From an uncultured Gammaproteobacteria bacterium (GTDB lineage: Bacteria; Pseudomonadota; Gammaproteobacteria; Steroidobacterales; Woeseiaceae): a DNA stretch of 6,688 bases. Location of the stretch: NCBI GenBank assembly GCA_938003715.1, contig CALKYK010000208.1, forward strand, positions 1 to 6,688, given 5' to 3'. Both the position numbers and the translations under genes were made by a program. The notes under the pieces are model-generated. The model was not told where the DNA came from and did no database searches. It worked only from the letters and a program-made list of their open reading frames with translations. Of the stretch, positions 6,543-6,688 are shown in pieces; the stretch's first letter is position 1, and every line of letters begins with the position of its first letter.

Positions 6543-6556
6543 TGAGTGGGGTCACA
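6541..6556. promoter_or_regulatory. CRP-family binding site, perfect core
   Basis: TGTGA-GTGGGG-TCACA matches both half-sites of the CRP consensus (TGTGA-N6-TCACA) exactly. It lies in a non-coding gap, with its centre at 6548.5. Measured from the start point predicted for the small lipoprotein gene (6507) this is -41.5, the standard class II position. The same core is read by CRP, Clp and Vfr, so it does not name the organism. Confidence 0.65.
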
Positions 6557-6569
6557 GATGTCGCCGCCG

Positions 6570-6602
6570 TTGACCGACGATTGACCGGCCGTTGACGGCC
6601 CA
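6570..6602. promoter_or_regulatory. Three TTGAC direct repeats at 11-bp period
   Basis: TTGAC starts at 6570, 6581 and 6592, so the period is exactly 11 bp, about one helical turn. The units are TTGACCGACGA, TTGACCGGCCG and TTGACGGCCCA. Response regulators and other proteins with OmpR/PhoB winged helices bind such 11-bp spaced direct repeats head to tail. None of the TTGAC motifs has a good -10 at 16-18 bp downstream, so a set of -35 boxes is less likely. Confidence 0.45.
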
Positions 6603-6688
6603 CCCGTAAGTTTCTTCCTGCCGACAGCCGAATCCTGTCGAGCGGCTTCGGTCGACGCCTTTCCGGTCGACCCGCTGAGTAAGGAAGA
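6603..6688 (+). other. Leader region, probably of a plus-strand gene starting beyond the window
   Basis: No coding region is evident. The stretch holds CGACAG / CTGTCG inverted arms (6622-6627, 6635-6640) and CGGTCGAC twice, 15 bp apart (6649-6656, 6664-6671). It ends with AAGGAAGA (6681-6688), which resembles a Shine-Dalgarno and resembles the GGAGGAAGAA run that precedes the ATG at 162. A start codon within about ten bases after the window end is likely but not visible. Confidence 0.35.

Noticed and set aside
1..6688. CRISPR arrays, tRNA/rRNA genes, insertion sequences, phage or defence genes
   Set aside because: I found no spaced long repeats, no cloverleaf-like segment, no transposase or integrase motif, and every large frame is explained by envelope or regulatory proteins.

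Overview
The window is high-GC bacterial DNA carrying five complete protein genes and three promoter-bearing gaps. There are no RNA genes, insertion sequences or CRISPR arrays that I can see. It looks like ordinary chromosome from a proteobacterium, probably a high-GC gammaproteobacterium. The reasons are an outer-membrane TonB-dependent receptor of the 'EIIVTA..' type, two outer-membrane-type lipoproteins, a CadC/ToxR-like membrane regulator with TPRs, and a perfect TGTGA-N6-TCACA CRP-family site. The species cannot be told from this sequence.

Layout. Bases 1-161 are a leader with two inverted repeats. A small exported protein lies at 162-674 (+). It converges, across a 13-bp GC-rich hairpin (687-716), on a minus-strand pair. 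In transcription order that pair is a TonB-dependent receptor (4939 to 2834) and a 701-aa membrane regulator (2830 to 725). The regulator has a winged-helix DNA-binding domain, one transmembrane helix, a TolB-like domain and TPRs. The receptor stop and the regulator start are three bases apart, so they almost certainly form one transcript. Bases 4940-5224 are a divergent control region. They hold a good sigma-70-like promoter for the receptor and a 17-bp perfect palindrome on the side of the opposite gene. That gene is a 281-aa poly-Gly lipoprotein (5225-6070, +) with two apparent beta-rich domains. It converges, across a second 13-bp hairpin (6076-6108), on a 123-aa lipoprotein (6483 to 6112, -). 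Bases 6484-6688 hold what looks like a class II CRP-dependent promoter for the small lipoprotein and three TTGAC repeats at an exact 11-bp period. A Shine-Dalgarno-like run at the very end suggests another plus-strand gene begins just outside.

How the genes may work together (inference). All five products act at or across the cell envelope. The receptor lacks room for a FecA-type signalling domain, and its operon partner is a one-component membrane regulator. Nutrient or envelope sensing could therefore be done by the regulator's periplasmic TolB/TPR part instead of a sigma/anti-sigma relay. The divergent poly-Gly lipoprotein could be an accessory surface protein for the receptor, but nothing in the sequence proves this. 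The substrate is unknown.
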